Notes under the pieces: model-generated | The model's database searches: none | Told to the model about the DNA's origin: nothing | The model's input: only the letters and a program-made list of their open reading frames with translations | In this document: positions 35,367 through 44,001 of the stretch, in pieces | How positions within the stretch are numbered: the stretch's first letter is position 1 | Layout: each line of letters starts with the position of its first letter | Origin: an uncultured Oscillospiraceae bacterium | Lineage (GTDB): Bacteria > Bacillota > Clostridia > Oscillospirales > Ruminococcaceae | DNA: 64,000 bases | Assembly (NCBI GenBank): GCA_949743955.1 | Contig: CATJVQ010000023.1 | Span: 45,699 to 109,698, forward strand | Direction of reading: 5' to 3' | Made by a program: the position numbers and the translations under genes

Positions 35367-36704
35367 TTACCAGCAGAGCAGTTTCCGGCGTTTGAGAAGG
35401 TAGTAGAGAAGCCCCGCCGCATCGGCGAGAATCCAGCCGATGGGTACGCTCCACCAGATCCCGAGGACGCCGACGGCGGGAATGGCAGAGAGAAAGCGCG
35501 CCAGGAAGACACGTGTCCCCAGTGAAATCACGGTCAGGACGACTGACATCCCGGGCCGGCCCAGCGCGCGGTAGAGGCCGTAGAGCAGGAACAGGCAGCC
35601 GATGCCGAAGTAGAAGGCTCCCTCAATGTGCAGGTAGCGCACCCCTTCGGCAATGATGGCTGTCTCCCCGGCGTCCACGAACAGGAGCATCAGCGGGCGG
35701 GCAAAGAGCCAGACAGCCGCCGAAATCACAACACAGAAGACCAGCGCAGCTGCGACGGCGCCCTTAAGCCCCGCGCGGATGCGCTCTTCTTTTTTTGCGC
35801 CGTAGTTCTGGGCGATGAAGATGGAGAAGGCGTTGCCGAAATCCTGCACCGGCATATAGGCGAACGCGTCAATTTTGACCGCGGCGGCGAAGGCCGCCAT
35901 GACAGCGGTTCCGAAGCTGTTGACCACGCCCTGCACCAGCAGGATCCCGAGGTTCATTACCGACTGCTGCACACACGTTAAGATGGAAAAGCCGGCGATC
36001 TCCCGCACCCGGCCCCAGCGGATACGGCAGGCTTCCCGGCCGATTTTGAGCCACGGGACATGCCTGTACGCATAGACCATGATGCCGATGCCGGAGACGT
36101 ACTGAGCCAGCACGGTTGCCAGCGCCGCGCCGGCTGTCCCCAGCCGCAGACCGATGACGAACCACAGATCCAGCCCGATATTCAGCATAGCGGAGACCGC
36201 CAGAAACCCCAGCGGGACAACTGAATTCCCGATGGCCCGCAGAAGAAACGCAAAATAATTATAGAGAAACGTGGCGAAAATCCCGCAGAAGATGACAGCC
36301 AGATAACTGCGCATCTCTCCCCATACAGTGTCGGGGACCTGCAAAAAGGGCTGAATCTCATCGAGGAAGAGGAATACAAGCAGGTTCAGCGCGGCGCTCA
36401 GCGCCAGGATGAGGATAAAGGAGGTGAAGATACCCTCCTTGAAGCCTCGTTCATCCTTTTCGCCGAAGCGGATGGAGAAGAATGTGCCGCTCCCCATGCA
36501 CAGCCCCAGCAGGATGGAGGTTAAAAAGGTCATCAGCGCAAACGAGGATCCCACCGCCGCCAGCGCGTTCGGCCCCAGAAAGCGGCCGACGATCAGGGTA
36601 TCGGCGATATTGTAGCACTGCTGCAGCAGGTTCCCCAGAATCATGGGGACGGCAAAGCGCAGCATGGATTTCATCACAGGGCCTTCGGTCATTTCTGTGT
36701 GCAT
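35367..36704 (-). CDS. MATE-family efflux transporter (second)
   Basis: This 445-aa polytopic protein opens with TEGPVMKSMLRFAVPMILGNLLQQCYNIADTLIVGRFLGPNALAAVGSSFALMTFLTSILLGLCMGSGTFFSIRFG. The second half repeats the pattern (DAFAYMPVQDFGNAFSIFIAQNYGAKKEERI). It belongs to the DinF/NorM-like subgroup and differs from the first MATE, so the two are not recent duplicates. The substrate is unknown. It converges on tyrA with three bases between stops. Confidence 0.9.
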   Translation of the reverse strand: MHTEMTEGPVMKSMLRFAVPMILGNLLQQCYNIADTLIVGRFLGPNALAAVGSSFALMTFLTSILLGLCMGSGTFFSIRFGEKDERGFKEGIFTSFILILALSAALNLLVFLFLDEIQPFLQVPDTVWGEMRSYLAVIFCGIFATFLYNYFAFLLRAIGNSVVPLGFLAVSAMLNIGLDLWFVIGLRLGTAGAALATVLAQYVSGIGIMVYAYRHVPWLKIGREACRIRWGRVREIAGFSILTCVQQSVMNLGILLVQGVVNSFGTAVMAAFAAAVKIDAFAYMPVQDFGNAFSIFIAQNYGAKKEERIRAGLKGAVAAALVFCVVISAAVWLFARPLMLLFVDAGETAIIAEGVRYLHIEGAFYFGIGCLFLLYGLYRALGRPGMSVVLTVISLGTRVFLARFLSAIPAVGVLGIWWSVPIGWILADAAGLLYYLLKRRKLLCW

Positions 36705-36718
36705 TCTGTACCCCTCTC

Positions 36719-36750
36719 AAAAAGTCAGGAGCGGGAAAACCGCTCCTGAT
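36719..36750 (-). terminator. Terminator of the aldo/keto reductase
   Basis: TCAGGAGCGG-TTTTC-CCGCTCCTGA on the minus strand is followed by CTTTTT. It sits between the aldo/keto reductase and the MATE gene start. Confidence 0.88.
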
Positions 36751-36790
36751 GTTTCTGTCATTCGTTTTTTATGGACAGGGCCGCTCCGCC

Positions 36791-37936
36791 TTACCGACCG
36801 AAAACAGCCTTGGCCTGCCGCATATTTTCGATGACGGGCACATCGAACGGACAGCGCTTCTCACAGCTCCCGCACTCGACGCAGTCGCCCGCAGCTGCGC
36901 TCAGGGACGTGTAGTGCTCGCGCACTGTCTCCGGGACAGCGCCCTGCGCCCGTGCAAGGTTCAGGAATTTGGTGACAGAGGCCACGTCGATCCCCTTCGG
37001 ACAGGGCGCGCAGTGGCCGCAGTACATGCAGTGCCCCTTCCAGCTGATTCTGGGGAAGGTGGAGAAGACAGCGGCATAATCCTTTTCGGCATCGCCGGCG
37101 GACTCATATGCGAGGGACGTGCGCAGCTCTTCGGCCGACTGGGCCCCGGCCAGGACAGCCGCCACGGCGGGGCGCGTAAGCGCGTAGTGGATGCACTGGC
37201 TGGTGGTGAGAGCCTTTCCGGCGGGTGAATTTTCCGAGAGCAGGTCGCCGCCGCCGAAAACCTTCATCACCGTGATGCCCACACCCAGACGCTGGCAGGT
37301 TTCATAGAGCCTTTCCCGCTCCGGATCCATGTTGAGCAGGGATTTCTGATAACTGTCGCCGGAGAAGAGCGTATCAATGTCCTCACTGCTGGGGAGCAGA
37401 TCGTAGCACGGGTTGACACTGAACATCAGCACCTCAATGAGCCCGCTCTCCACCGCCTCGAGCGCGGCAGCCGGGTTATGGCTGCTGATCCCGATGTGGC
37501 GGACTTTTCCCTCTGCCTTGAGCTCCTGTGCGTACTGCATGATGCCGCCCCCGGCAATCTGGCGCCAGAGATCGACGGAATCCACGTAGTGGATCATGCC
37601 GATGTCCACGTAATCGGTGCCGAGGTTTTGGAGCATCGCCTCGAACGAATGCCGGACCTCGCCGATGCCCCGGGTCGCTTTATACTGGCCGTCCTGCCAA
37701 GTGGTGCACAGGTGGCCCTGTATGATGAATTCCCCGCGCCTGTCCCGGATGGCCGTTCCCACCCGGCGCTGCATATCGGGATCGGGGCTGTACAGATCCA
37801 TGCAGTTGACACCCTGCCCGAACGCGAGAGCGAACATTTCAAAGGTGAACGCATCGTCTTTATTGATGAAGCCCTCGCAGCCGAGGCCGATTTCGCTGAC
37901 CCTCAGCCCGGTTTTTCCCAAATTACGGTAAATCAT
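36791..37936 (-). CDS. Aldo/keto reductase with C-terminal 4Fe-4S domain
   Basis: This 381-aa protein has an aldo/keto reductase barrel (YRNLGKTGLRVSEIGLGCEGF, GQGVNCMDLYSPDP with the catalytic Asp/Tyr region, GEFIIQGHLC, IGMIHYVD, VRHIGISSHNP) and a ferredoxin-like tail. The tail has CMYCGHCAPCPKG and CVECGSCEKRCPF, enough for two 4Fe-4S clusters. I start at MIYRNLG (ATG 37936), after GGAGGAG. Such fusions occur in anaerobes and probably couple carbonyl reduction to ferredoxin-type electron transfer. The physiological substrate is unknown. It is a single gene with its own terminator. Confidence 0.9.
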   Translation of the reverse strand: MIYRNLGKTGLRVSEIGLGCEGFINKDDAFTFEMFALAFGQGVNCMDLYSPDPDMQRRVGTAIRDRRGEFIIQGHLCTTWQDGQYKATRGIGEVRHSFEAMLQNLGTDYVDIGMIHYVDSVDLWRQIAGGGIMQYAQELKAEGKVRHIGISSHNPAAALEAVESGLIEVLMFSVNPCYDLLPSSEDIDTLFSGDSYQKSLLNMDPERERLYETCQRLGVGITVMKVFGGGDLLSENSPAGKALTTSQCIHYALTRPAVAAVLAGAQSAEELRTSLAYESAGDAEKDYAAVFSTFPRISWKGHCMYCGHCAPCPKGIDVASVTKFLNLARAQGAVPETVREHYTSLSAAAGDCVECGSCEKRCPFDVPVIENMRQAKAVFGR

Positions 37937-38027
37937 GCTTTTCTCTCCTCCCCTTCTTCCCATTATAGCAGGAAGGAAGGGACGGAAACAATGTCCATTT
38001 TAGACGAATTCGCAGGGGCGGGATTGG

Positions 38028-39047
38028 CTACGCGCGAAGCGAACGGCCGATACACTCGGCGAGCGGCCGCAGGCGCTTCATCAGGGAATCGAACTGGGCA
38101 GGGGTGATGGACTGTGCGCCGTCGCACAAAGCGTTGGCGGGATCGTTGTGGACCTCGACGATCAGTCCGTCGGCCCCGGCGGCGACAGCAGCCATCGCCA
38201 TGCGCTCCACCATCCACGCCTTGCCGCATGCGTGGGACGGATCCACGATCACCGGCAGGTGGGACTGATTCTTGACCGCCAGCACCGCGGACAGATCCAG
38301 CGTGTTCCGGGTGAAGGTCTCAAACGTGCGGATGCCCCGCTCGCACAGGATCACCCGGCTGTTCCCCTCGCTCATGATATACTCCGCGCTCATCAGCCAC
38401 TCCTCGATGGTGCTGCTCAGCCCCCTCTTGAGCAGGACAGGCTTTTTGGAGCGTCCCACCTTTTTGAGCAGGTCGAAATTCTGCATGTTCCGCGCGCCGA
38501 TCTGGATGACATCCACGCAGTCCTCAAAGAGGGGGAGCTGATCGGGGCTCATCAGCTCGGTCACGATGGGCAGACCGGTCGCGTTTTTGGCCTCGAGCAG
38601 CAGCCGGATACCCTCCATCCCCTTACCCTGGAAAGCGTAAGGCGATGTGCGGGGCTTATACGCGCCCCCGCGCAGGGCCGCCGCGCCCGACGCCTTCACC
38701 GCCTCGGCCACCCCGACCATCTGCTCCTCGCTCTCCACGGAGCAGGGCCCGGCGATGACGGCCAAATCGTTTCCGCCCACCTGTACGCCGCCAATGTCGA
38801 TGACTGAGTTATCCGGATGATATTTGCGGTTCGCCTTTTTATACGGCTCGCTCACCCGCATAACCCGTTCCACGCCCTCAAGCTGGGCAAGGCGTTCCTC
38901 ATCTAGGCGGCTGGAGTCGCCCTCAGCGCCGAGAATGGTTGTCTCCGCGCCGCGGGACACCATTACCTTTACGCCGCCCTCCTCCATCGCCCGGATGGCG
39001 GTCTCGAGCTGTTTGCCGGTAAAATCCGGCCGCATAATTAAAACCAT
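38028..39047 (-). CDS. aroF: 3-deoxy-7-phosphoheptulonate (DAHP) synthase, type I-beta
   Basis: This 339-aa protein catalyses the first step of the shikimate pathway. An N-terminal ferredoxin-like regulatory domain (residues 1-about 70, MRPDFTGKQLETAIRAMEEGGVKVMVSRG) is followed by the barrel. Motifs are AVIAGPCSVESEEQM, RGGAYKPRTSPYAFQG, IGARNMQNFDLLKKVG, KPVLLKRGL, CERGIRTFE and IVDPSHACGK. The N-terminal domain is that of Thermotoga-type enzymes, feedback-inhibited by Tyr or Phe. It is monocistronic here, 90 bp from the aldo/keto reductase. Confidence 0.95.
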   Translation of the reverse strand: MVLIMRPDFTGKQLETAIRAMEEGGVKVMVSRGAETTILGAEGDSSRLDEERLAQLEGVERVMRVSEPYKKANRKYHPDNSVIDIGGVQVGGNDLAVIAGPCSVESEEQMVGVAEAVKASGAAALRGGAYKPRTSPYAFQGKGMEGIRLLLEAKNATGLPIVTELMSPDQLPLFEDCVDVIQIGARNMQNFDLLKKVGRSKKPVLLKRGLSSTIEEWLMSAEYIMSEGNSRVILCERGIRTFETFTRNTLDLSAVLAVKNQSHLPVIVDPSHACGKAWMVERMAMAAVAAGADGLIVEVHNDPANALCDGAQSITPAQFDSLMKRLRPLAECIGRSLRA

Positions 39048-39092
39048 GAGATTACATCCCTTTCATGATAACCATAAAAATCAACATCTCAT

Positions 39093-39121
39093 ACTTTAAT
39101 ACTTTTTGGCGCTAAAGTCAA
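39093..39121 (-). promoter_or_regulatory. Promoter of the DAHP synthase
   Basis: TTGACT (complement 39116-39121) and TAAAGT (complement 39093-39098) are 17 bp apart, about 45 bp before the start codon. Confidence 0.7.
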
Positions 39122-39317
39122 GTCCTATTTTACTTCTTCTGGTACGAGGGAACAAAAAAGGAAATCCTGACAGAGGATGTCCGATTTTTATGGTACAATA
39201 ACTGCAAGCGGTTATTATACCCGATCTATTTGGCCGCCCTACGGGCATGGCCAATTATCCCACAACCGCTTCGCGATTGTGATACAATAGAAAAAACGTG
39301 CAGGAGAGGTGGGGGAA
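39122..39317. other. Intergenic region between DAHP synthase and SPL gene
   Basis: The region between the divergent genes contains two small inverted repeats: AATAAC-TGCAAGCG-GTTATT at 39193-39216 and GGCC-GCCC-TAC-GGGC-ATGGCC at 39230-39252. It also has a TACAAT box at 39283 upstream of the SPL gene. No coding sequence is visible. The repeats have no clear function. Confidence 0.4.
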
Positions 39318-40202
39318 ATGCAGACTGTACCAGCAAAGAGTATCGTTACCCGGAATCGGGATACCGGGTGGTTCGGCTGTGAATATAACATGAACCTGTA
39401 CCGGGGCTGCTGCCATGGGTGCATCTACTGCGACAGCCGCAGCGACTGCTACCGTATCGAGCAGTTCGGCGCCGTGCGCGCAAAGGAGGATGCGCTGCGC
39501 ATTGTCCGGGACGAGCTGCGCCGCAAGGTACGCACGGGCGTCGTCGCGACGGGATCGATGTCGGACCCCTATAATCCGTTTGAGCGGGAGGAGAAGCTGA
39601 CCCGCCACGCGCTGGAGCTGCTGGCCGCCTACGGCTTCGGAGTGGCCATCGCCACAAAAAGCGATCTCGTCATGCGCGACACGGATATCCTCGCAGAGAT
39701 AGCCGAACGCGCCCCGGTGCTCGTCAAACTGACGATTACCACGCTCGATGACGCGCTCGCGGCGAAGCTCGAACCAAATGCACCCCCGCCGTCCCGGCGG
39801 CTGGAGGCGCTGCGGCGTCTGGCCGGGGCAGAGATATTCACAGGCGTACTGCTCATGCCGGTGCTGCCGTTTTTGGAGGACAACGAGGAAAACGTCCTCT
39901 CCGTTCTGCGGGCGGCGGCCGGCGCGGGAGCCCGGTTTGTTTATGCCTATTTCGGCGTCACGCTGCGGGACAGCCAGCGCGCCTATTTTTACGATTGCCT
40001 AGATGGGCAGTTCCCCGGCCTGCGTGAGCGGTACGCTTCCCGGTTCGGCGAACGCTATGACTGCCGCAGCCCTCGGGCGGGGAAGCTGATGCGCCTTTAT
40101 CAGGAGGAGTGTGGCCGCCTAGGGCTGCTCTGGAAGATGCAGGACATCGTGCGCGCTTACCGGCAGGGGTACGGCGATACACAACTCCGGTTTGAAATCT
40201 AA
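39318..40202 (+). CDS. SPL-family radical SAM protein
   Basis: This 294-aa radical SAM enzyme has the cluster motif CCHGCIYCDSRSDCYRIEQF (CxxxCxxC type) after MNLYRGC. VVATGSMSDPYNPFEREEKLTRHALELL and ATKSDLVMRDTDILAEIAERAPVLVKLTITTLDDALAAKLEPNAPPPSRRLEALRRL are typical of the spore photoproduct lyase-like (Rv2578c) family. The function of this subfamily is not established; DNA-lesion repair is only a hypothesis. I start at ATG 39318 after AGGAGAGG; the track's GTG is three codons earlier. It overlaps the convergent CYTH gene by a few bases. Confidence 0.85.
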   Translation: MQTVPAKSIVTRNRDTGWFGCEYNMNLYRGCCHGCIYCDSRSDCYRIEQFGAVRAKEDALRIVRDELRRKVRTGVVATGSMSDPYNPFEREEKLTRHALELLAAYGFGVAIATKSDLVMRDTDILAEIAERAPVLVKLTITTLDDALAAKLEPNAPPPSRRLEALRRLAGAEIFTGVLLMPVLPFLEDNEENVLSVLRAAAGAGARFVYAYFGVTLRDSQRAYFYDCLDGQFPGLRERYASRFGERYDCRSPRAGKLMRLYQEECGRLGLLWKMQDIVRAYRQGYGDTQLRFEI

Positions 40203-40654
40203 AACGTCCTCTTTTCCCAGTATTCGGCCATGGAGAAGCCGGGATCCTCCGTCACCTCGCGGCCGAGGAAGGGCGGGGGCGTGAAGGCCTGGGCGGCGTC
40301 CACGGTGGGGAATTCGACCTCGGCATACCAGAAGCGGCTGTCCACGAGGTTGCACTCCAGCTTTTCCCCACCGGGGAGCGCATAGACACGCAGCTCCTTC
40401 TCAATGAGCGGCGCGTCCAGAAGGGAGGAGAGGCGTGTAAACGCGTCTTCGGTCAGATCCAACTCGACCTCCTCGCGCACGAGGGTCCCCTTCCCCTTGA
40501 TACACAGCCTGTAGGACAGAACCCCCTCCCGTTCCATGCTGCGGATGCGTACGGCCGGGCGGGTGCACAGGTACCCCTGCCGCAGAATGGAGCGGTGCAG
40601 GAGAGGGAATTCATCGGGGAAGCGGTCGATGAGAAATTTACGTTCGATTTCCAT
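40199..40654 (-). CDS. CYTH-domain (triphosphate tunnel) protein
   Basis: This 151-aa protein begins MEIERKFLIDRFP, the ExExK motif of CYTH enzymes. Alternating charged strand residues follow (VRIRSMEREGVLSYRLCIKGKG, REEVELDLTEDAF, LECNLVDSRFWYAEVEFPT). It should hydrolyse inorganic or nucleoside triphosphate using Mg or Mn. AAAGGAGTG precedes the ATG. It follows a 40-bp gap from the convergent NTF2-like start and shares its stop region with the SPL gene. Confidence 0.88.
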   Translation of the reverse strand: MEIERKFLIDRFPDEFPLLHRSILRQGYLCTRPAVRIRSMEREGVLSYRLCIKGKGTLVREEVELDLTEDAFTRLSSLLDAPLIEKELRVYALPGGEKLECNLVDSRFWYAEVEFPTVDAAQAFTPPPFLGREVTEDPGFSMAEYWEKRTF

Positions 40655-40680
40655 AGAGGAACACTCCTTTTTCGGCGGCT

Positions 40681-41040
40681 TTATGCTATCGGGCGTCCGA
40701 GTCCTAGGCGCCAGTCCGGGGCGGGGCCGTCGTCCCCCCAGTATTCATCGATGGACGCAATCTTCTCCCCCTGTATCCGGATAAAGGAGACTGCGTGAAA
40801 CGACGCCCCGTCCGGTGAATGGACGCGGACGGCGGTGACGATGAGATCGCCAGTGCCCTCGATCCGTTCTACTTTCCCATTCCACCGACCAGGATATTCG
40901 CAGTTTGCCCGCAAAAATTCGCTGAGTGTGAAGAGCTCGTTCGTATTATGCCAGCGGATGACGGCATCGGGGCGGAAGAACTGCCGCATGGAGTTCGCGT
41001 CCTGTGTAAAAACAGATTCCCAGTAAGCGTATATGTTCAT
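40681..41040 (-). CDS. NTF2/SnoaL-like small protein
   Basis: This 119-aa protein has the cone-shaped NTF2-like pattern: NIYAYWESVFTQDANSMRQFFRPDAVIRWHNTNELFTLSEFLRANCEYPGRWNG, then VRVHSPDGASFHAVSFIRIQGEKIASIDEYWGDDG. Such proteins bind small molecules or act as isomerases; no catalytic set can be assigned. GGGAGTG precedes the ATG. It is on the minus strand ahead of the CYTH gene, so the two may be cotranscribed. Confidence 0.78.
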   Translation of the reverse strand: MNIYAYWESVFTQDANSMRQFFRPDAVIRWHNTNELFTLSEFLRANCEYPGRWNGKVERIEGTGDLIVTAVRVHSPDGASFHAVSFIRIQGEKIASIDEYWGDDGPAPDWRLGLGRPIA

Positions 41041-41143
41041 TTATTTCACTCCCCGCGAAGGATGGTTTTCCACCGGCGGCAAAGCCGGATCCTGCTTCCA
41101 GTATAGCATACTTGAAAAACGGAGGAAAGAAATTCTTTTTAAT

Positions 41144-41180
41144 TTGACTTTCGGTCATTTCACTATTGACTTTCGGTCAA
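41144..41180 (+). promoter_or_regulatory. Double TetR-type operator
   Basis: Two copies of TTGACTTTCGGTCA sit at 41144-41157 and 41166-41180, two helical turns (22 bp) apart. The second is a full palindrome TTGAC-TTTCG-GTCAA and covers the -35 box. This is a strong candidate for autorepression by the downstream TetR protein. Confidence 0.82.
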
Positions 41181-41194
41181 TCAAGTGCTATACT
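41166..41194 (+). promoter_or_regulatory. Promoter of the tetR-type gene
   Basis: TTGACT (41166-41171) and TATACT (41189-41194) are spaced by 17 bp. The -35 box lies inside the second operator copy. Confidence 0.87.
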
Positions 41195-41223
41195 GGATTC
41201 GTCAGAGAGAGGAGGGGAAGGTT

Positions 41224-41790
41224 GTGAGGGTGACAAAGCATCCGGATGAGCGGCGCAGAGAGATCATTCAGGCGGCCCGGGAGCTGTTTGCGGCCAACGG
41301 ATTCATAAAGACGACGATCAGCGACATCGCCGAAAAAAGCGGGATGGCCAAGGGCCTCTTTTACTACTATTTCCGCACGAAGGACGATGTCATGGCCGCC
41401 GCCGTCGAGGATTATATCGCGCAGACACAGGCGCAGGTATTGGGCATTGTCCGGCAGACGGAGAAGGATCTGGTCTCCCGCATCGAAGAGGTTATCAATG
41501 TCGTCATCGACTTTTCGCAGGATGCGGAGCGGGTCTTCGCCGAGCTCAAGAGTAGCGACCGGTACATGTTTCACCAGAGCATTCTTGAGCACGCGGTGAC
41601 ACGGCTGTCCCCAGTACTGAGCCAGCTTGTGGATGAAGGGCTGGAAAAAGGGGTTATCCGGTGCGCGCAGCCGCATGTCGTGGCACAAATCCTGTTTTAC
41701 GGGTTCGGCATGATCGACTTCACCAATTTGGACAGAAGCGTTATTCTGGAAATCGTTACGCAGTCTCTGGGTGTGGAAGCTGCAAAGTAA
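41224..41790 (+). CDS. TetR-family repressor
   Basis: This 188-aa protein has an N-terminal HTH (ERRREIIQAARELFAANGFIKTTISDIAEKSGMAKGLFYYYFRTKDDVMAAAVEDYI) with the classical TetR spacing. The ligand-binding/dimerisation C-terminus is of unknown specificity. I start at GTG 41224, which follows GAGGAGGGGAAGG; the track start at 41185 lies inside the promoter region. It sits just ahead of an MMPL exporter and has its own operator pair, so it probably represses itself and the transporter. Confidence 0.9.
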   Translation: MRVTKHPDERRREIIQAARELFAANGFIKTTISDIAEKSGMAKGLFYYYFRTKDDVMAAAVEDYIAQTQAQVLGIVRQTEKDLVSRIEEVINVVIDFSQDAERVFAELKSSDRYMFHQSILEHAVTRLSPVLSQLVDEGLEKGVIRCAQPHVVAQILFYGFGMIDFTNLDRSVILEIVTQSLGVEAAK

Positions 41791-41815
41791 CCGCACCTTT
41801 ATTTATAAACAATAA

Positions 41816-41834
41816 TTGACTAGCATTCAGTCAA
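41816..41834 (+). promoter_or_regulatory. Third TetR half-site palindrome before the MMPL gene
   Basis: TTGACT-AGCATTC-AGTCAA is an inverted repeat with the same TTGAC/GTCAA arms as the upstream operators but a longer centre. It lies 25 bp before the MMPL start. It likely brings the transporter operon under the same repressor. Confidence 0.7.
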
Positions 41835-41858
41835 CAAAAAAGAGGAGGTCATCCTGTT

Positions 41859-43976
41859 TTGCTGGAAAAGCTCGCGCATCTGCTGACGCGCAAGTACGGT
41901 ATCATTCTCGCCATTGCCGCGGCTCTGATGATACCGAGCGCCATCGGCGCACTGAATACACGCGTCAACTATGACATACTGAGCTACCTGCCGTCCGACC
42001 TAGATTCCTCAAAGGGGCAGCAGGTGCTTGAGGAGCCGTTTCATATGGCGGCGGTGAACATGCTGGTTGTGGAAAACATGCCCGACCGCTACGTCTCGGA
42101 GCTCCGGGACAAAATTGAGGAGGTGCCGGGGGTCAATAAGGCCATCGCGCTGAGTAACCTGCTCGATGTGAGCATCCCTAAAGAGATCCTGCCGAAGGAC
42201 ATCCGGGACATCTTCTTCAGCGACACCTGCTCTATGATCATGGTGCAGTACGATAAGCCCGGTTCCTCTGGCGAGACCATGGCCGCAATCGACACCATCA
42301 GGGCTCTTTCCAATGAACAGTGTTTTCTGGCGGGCGTGTCGGTGTTCCTCAAGGATACGAAGGACCTTGTCATCAGCGAGATGCCGCTGTATATGCTTGT
42401 AGCGGTGCTGCTCTCCGTGGCGGCGCTGCTTCTGACAAGCGAGGCCTATATCCTGCCGCTGGTGTTCATCCTCGGCATCGGGGTGGCCATCGTCTACAAT
42501 ATGGGGACAAACGTATTCCTCGGCGAAGTATCGTACATCACCAACGCCATCGCTGCGATTCTGCAGCTCGGCGTGACGACGGACTACTCCATCTTCCTCT
42601 TAAACCGCTATATCGAAGAGAAGCCGAAGTTCGCCGACCGCCGGGACGCGATGTCCAGTGCGATTGTCAGTGCGTTTGTATCGCTCTCGAGCAGCTCCAT
42701 GACAACGGTCGCCGGGTTCCTCGCGCTGTGCTTTATGAAGCTGCGCCTGGGCGGCGATCTGGGGCTCGTGATGGCGAAAGGTGTCATATTCGGGATTATC
42801 ACGGTTGTGCTGGTACTGCCGTCCATCATCCTGCTTTTCGACGGGCCCATCCAGCGTTGGCGGCACCGTTCGATTGTGCCCAGCTTTGAGCGGGTAAACC
42901 AGTTTGTGATTAAGCGTTCCAAACGCTTCGCCGCACTGTTCCTTCTTTTATTCCTGCCCGCCTACTACTGCCAATCGCAGACAGAGGTCTATTATAACGT
43001 GGATCAGTCACTGCCAGCGGATCTGGCCTCCACCGTGGCCAATGAGAAGCTCAAGAACGAATTTAACATGGCCACCACCCATTTCCTCATCATCGACGAC
43101 AACCTGCCCGCGGCCAAACTCAAGGATCTGTGCTTGAAGATGGAGAAGGTGGACGGTGTGGAAACCGTGCTGGCCTATAACAAATTTGTCGGCCCGGCGA
43201 TGCCCGATGAGTTCATCCCCGAGGATGTGAAAGAGGTCTGCAAGAAGGACGGCAAACAGATCATCATGATTAACTCCTGCTATAAAGCGGCCCGCGCCGA
43301 GGAGAACGCCCAGATCGACGAATTGAACGCGCTGGCGAAATCCTATGATCCGGAAGCGCTCCTGACAGGAGAGGGCGTCATGACCAAGGATCTGATCGAG
43401 ACATGCGACGTGGATATTCAGGTGACGAACATCATCTCCGTCCTTGCGATTCTCCTGATTGTCGGCATCAGCTTCAAGTCTCTGACGGTACCGATTGTAC
43501 TGGTGGCGTCGATTGAGCTGTCCATCTTCATCAATGTCGGCTTTTCTTACCTGACCGGGACGGTGATCCCGTTCATTTCGCCCATCGTTATCAACTGCAT
43601 CCAGCTCGGGGCGACGGTCGACTACGCCATCCTCATGACGACGCGCTTCCGTGAGGAGCTGCGCGCCGGGAAGGAGAAGAAGGAGGCCATCCGCATCGCG
43701 GCGAATACGTCGGACGAGGCCATCATCACGAGCGCGCTGGTGATGTTCTGCGCCACCTTTGGCGTGAGCATCGTTTCAAAGATGGAGATCATCCAGAGCA
43801 TCTGCCTGATGCTCGCGCGCGGTTCCATCGTCAGCGCGCTGGTGAGCATCTTCATTCTGCCCAGTGTCCTGTATGTATGCGAGGGCATGTTTGCCAGAAC
43901 CTCGCACGCCTGGCGGACGCCTCCCGCACCCAGGGGGCACCGCAGAAAAAAGAATCAGAGTGTTCAGACCGCTTGA
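41859..43976 (+). CDS. RND/MMPL-family transporter
   Basis: This 705-aa protein has two repeats, each with one N-terminal helix, an extracytoplasmic loop of about 100-150 residues and about five helices. The diagnostic helices contain GVTTDYSIFLLNRYIEEK and GATVDYAILMTTRFREELRAGKEKKEAIRIAANTSDEAIITSALVMFCATFG, matching MMPL proton relay motifs. In Clostridia these export lipids, peptides or drugs using the proton gradient. TTG start after GAGGAGG. It is followed 25 bp later by the large exported protein, which may work with it. Confidence 0.9.
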   Translation: MLEKLAHLLTRKYGIILAIAAALMIPSAIGALNTRVNYDILSYLPSDLDSSKGQQVLEEPFHMAAVNMLVVENMPDRYVSELRDKIEEVPGVNKAIALSNLLDVSIPKEILPKDIRDIFFSDTCSMIMVQYDKPGSSGETMAAIDTIRALSNEQCFLAGVSVFLKDTKDLVISEMPLYMLVAVLLSVAALLLTSEAYILPLVFILGIGVAIVYNMGTNVFLGEVSYITNAIAAILQLGVTTDYSIFLLNRYIEEKPKFADRRDAMSSAIVSAFVSLSSSSMTTVAGFLALCFMKLRLGGDLGLVMAKGVIFGIITVVLVLPSIILLFDGPIQRWRHRSIVPSFERVNQFVIKRSKRFAALFLLLFLPAYYCQSQTEVYYNVDQSLPADLASTVANEKLKNEFNMATTHFLIIDDNLPAAKLKDLCLKMEKVDGVETVLAYNKFVGPAMPDEFIPEDVKEVCKKDGKQIIMINSCYKAARAEENAQIDELNALAKSYDPEALLTGEGVMTKDLIETCDVDIQVTNIISVLAILLIVGISFKSLTVPIVLVASIELSIFINVGFSYLTGTVIPFISPIVINCIQLGATVDYAILMTTRFREELRAGKEKKEAIRIAANTSDEAIITSALVMFCATFGVSIVSKMEIIQSICLMLARGSIVSALVSIFILPSVLYVCEGMFARTSHAWRTPPAPRGHRRKKNQSVQTA

Positions 43977-44001
43977 AACCGCAGCAAGGAGGAATTTACT
44001 T

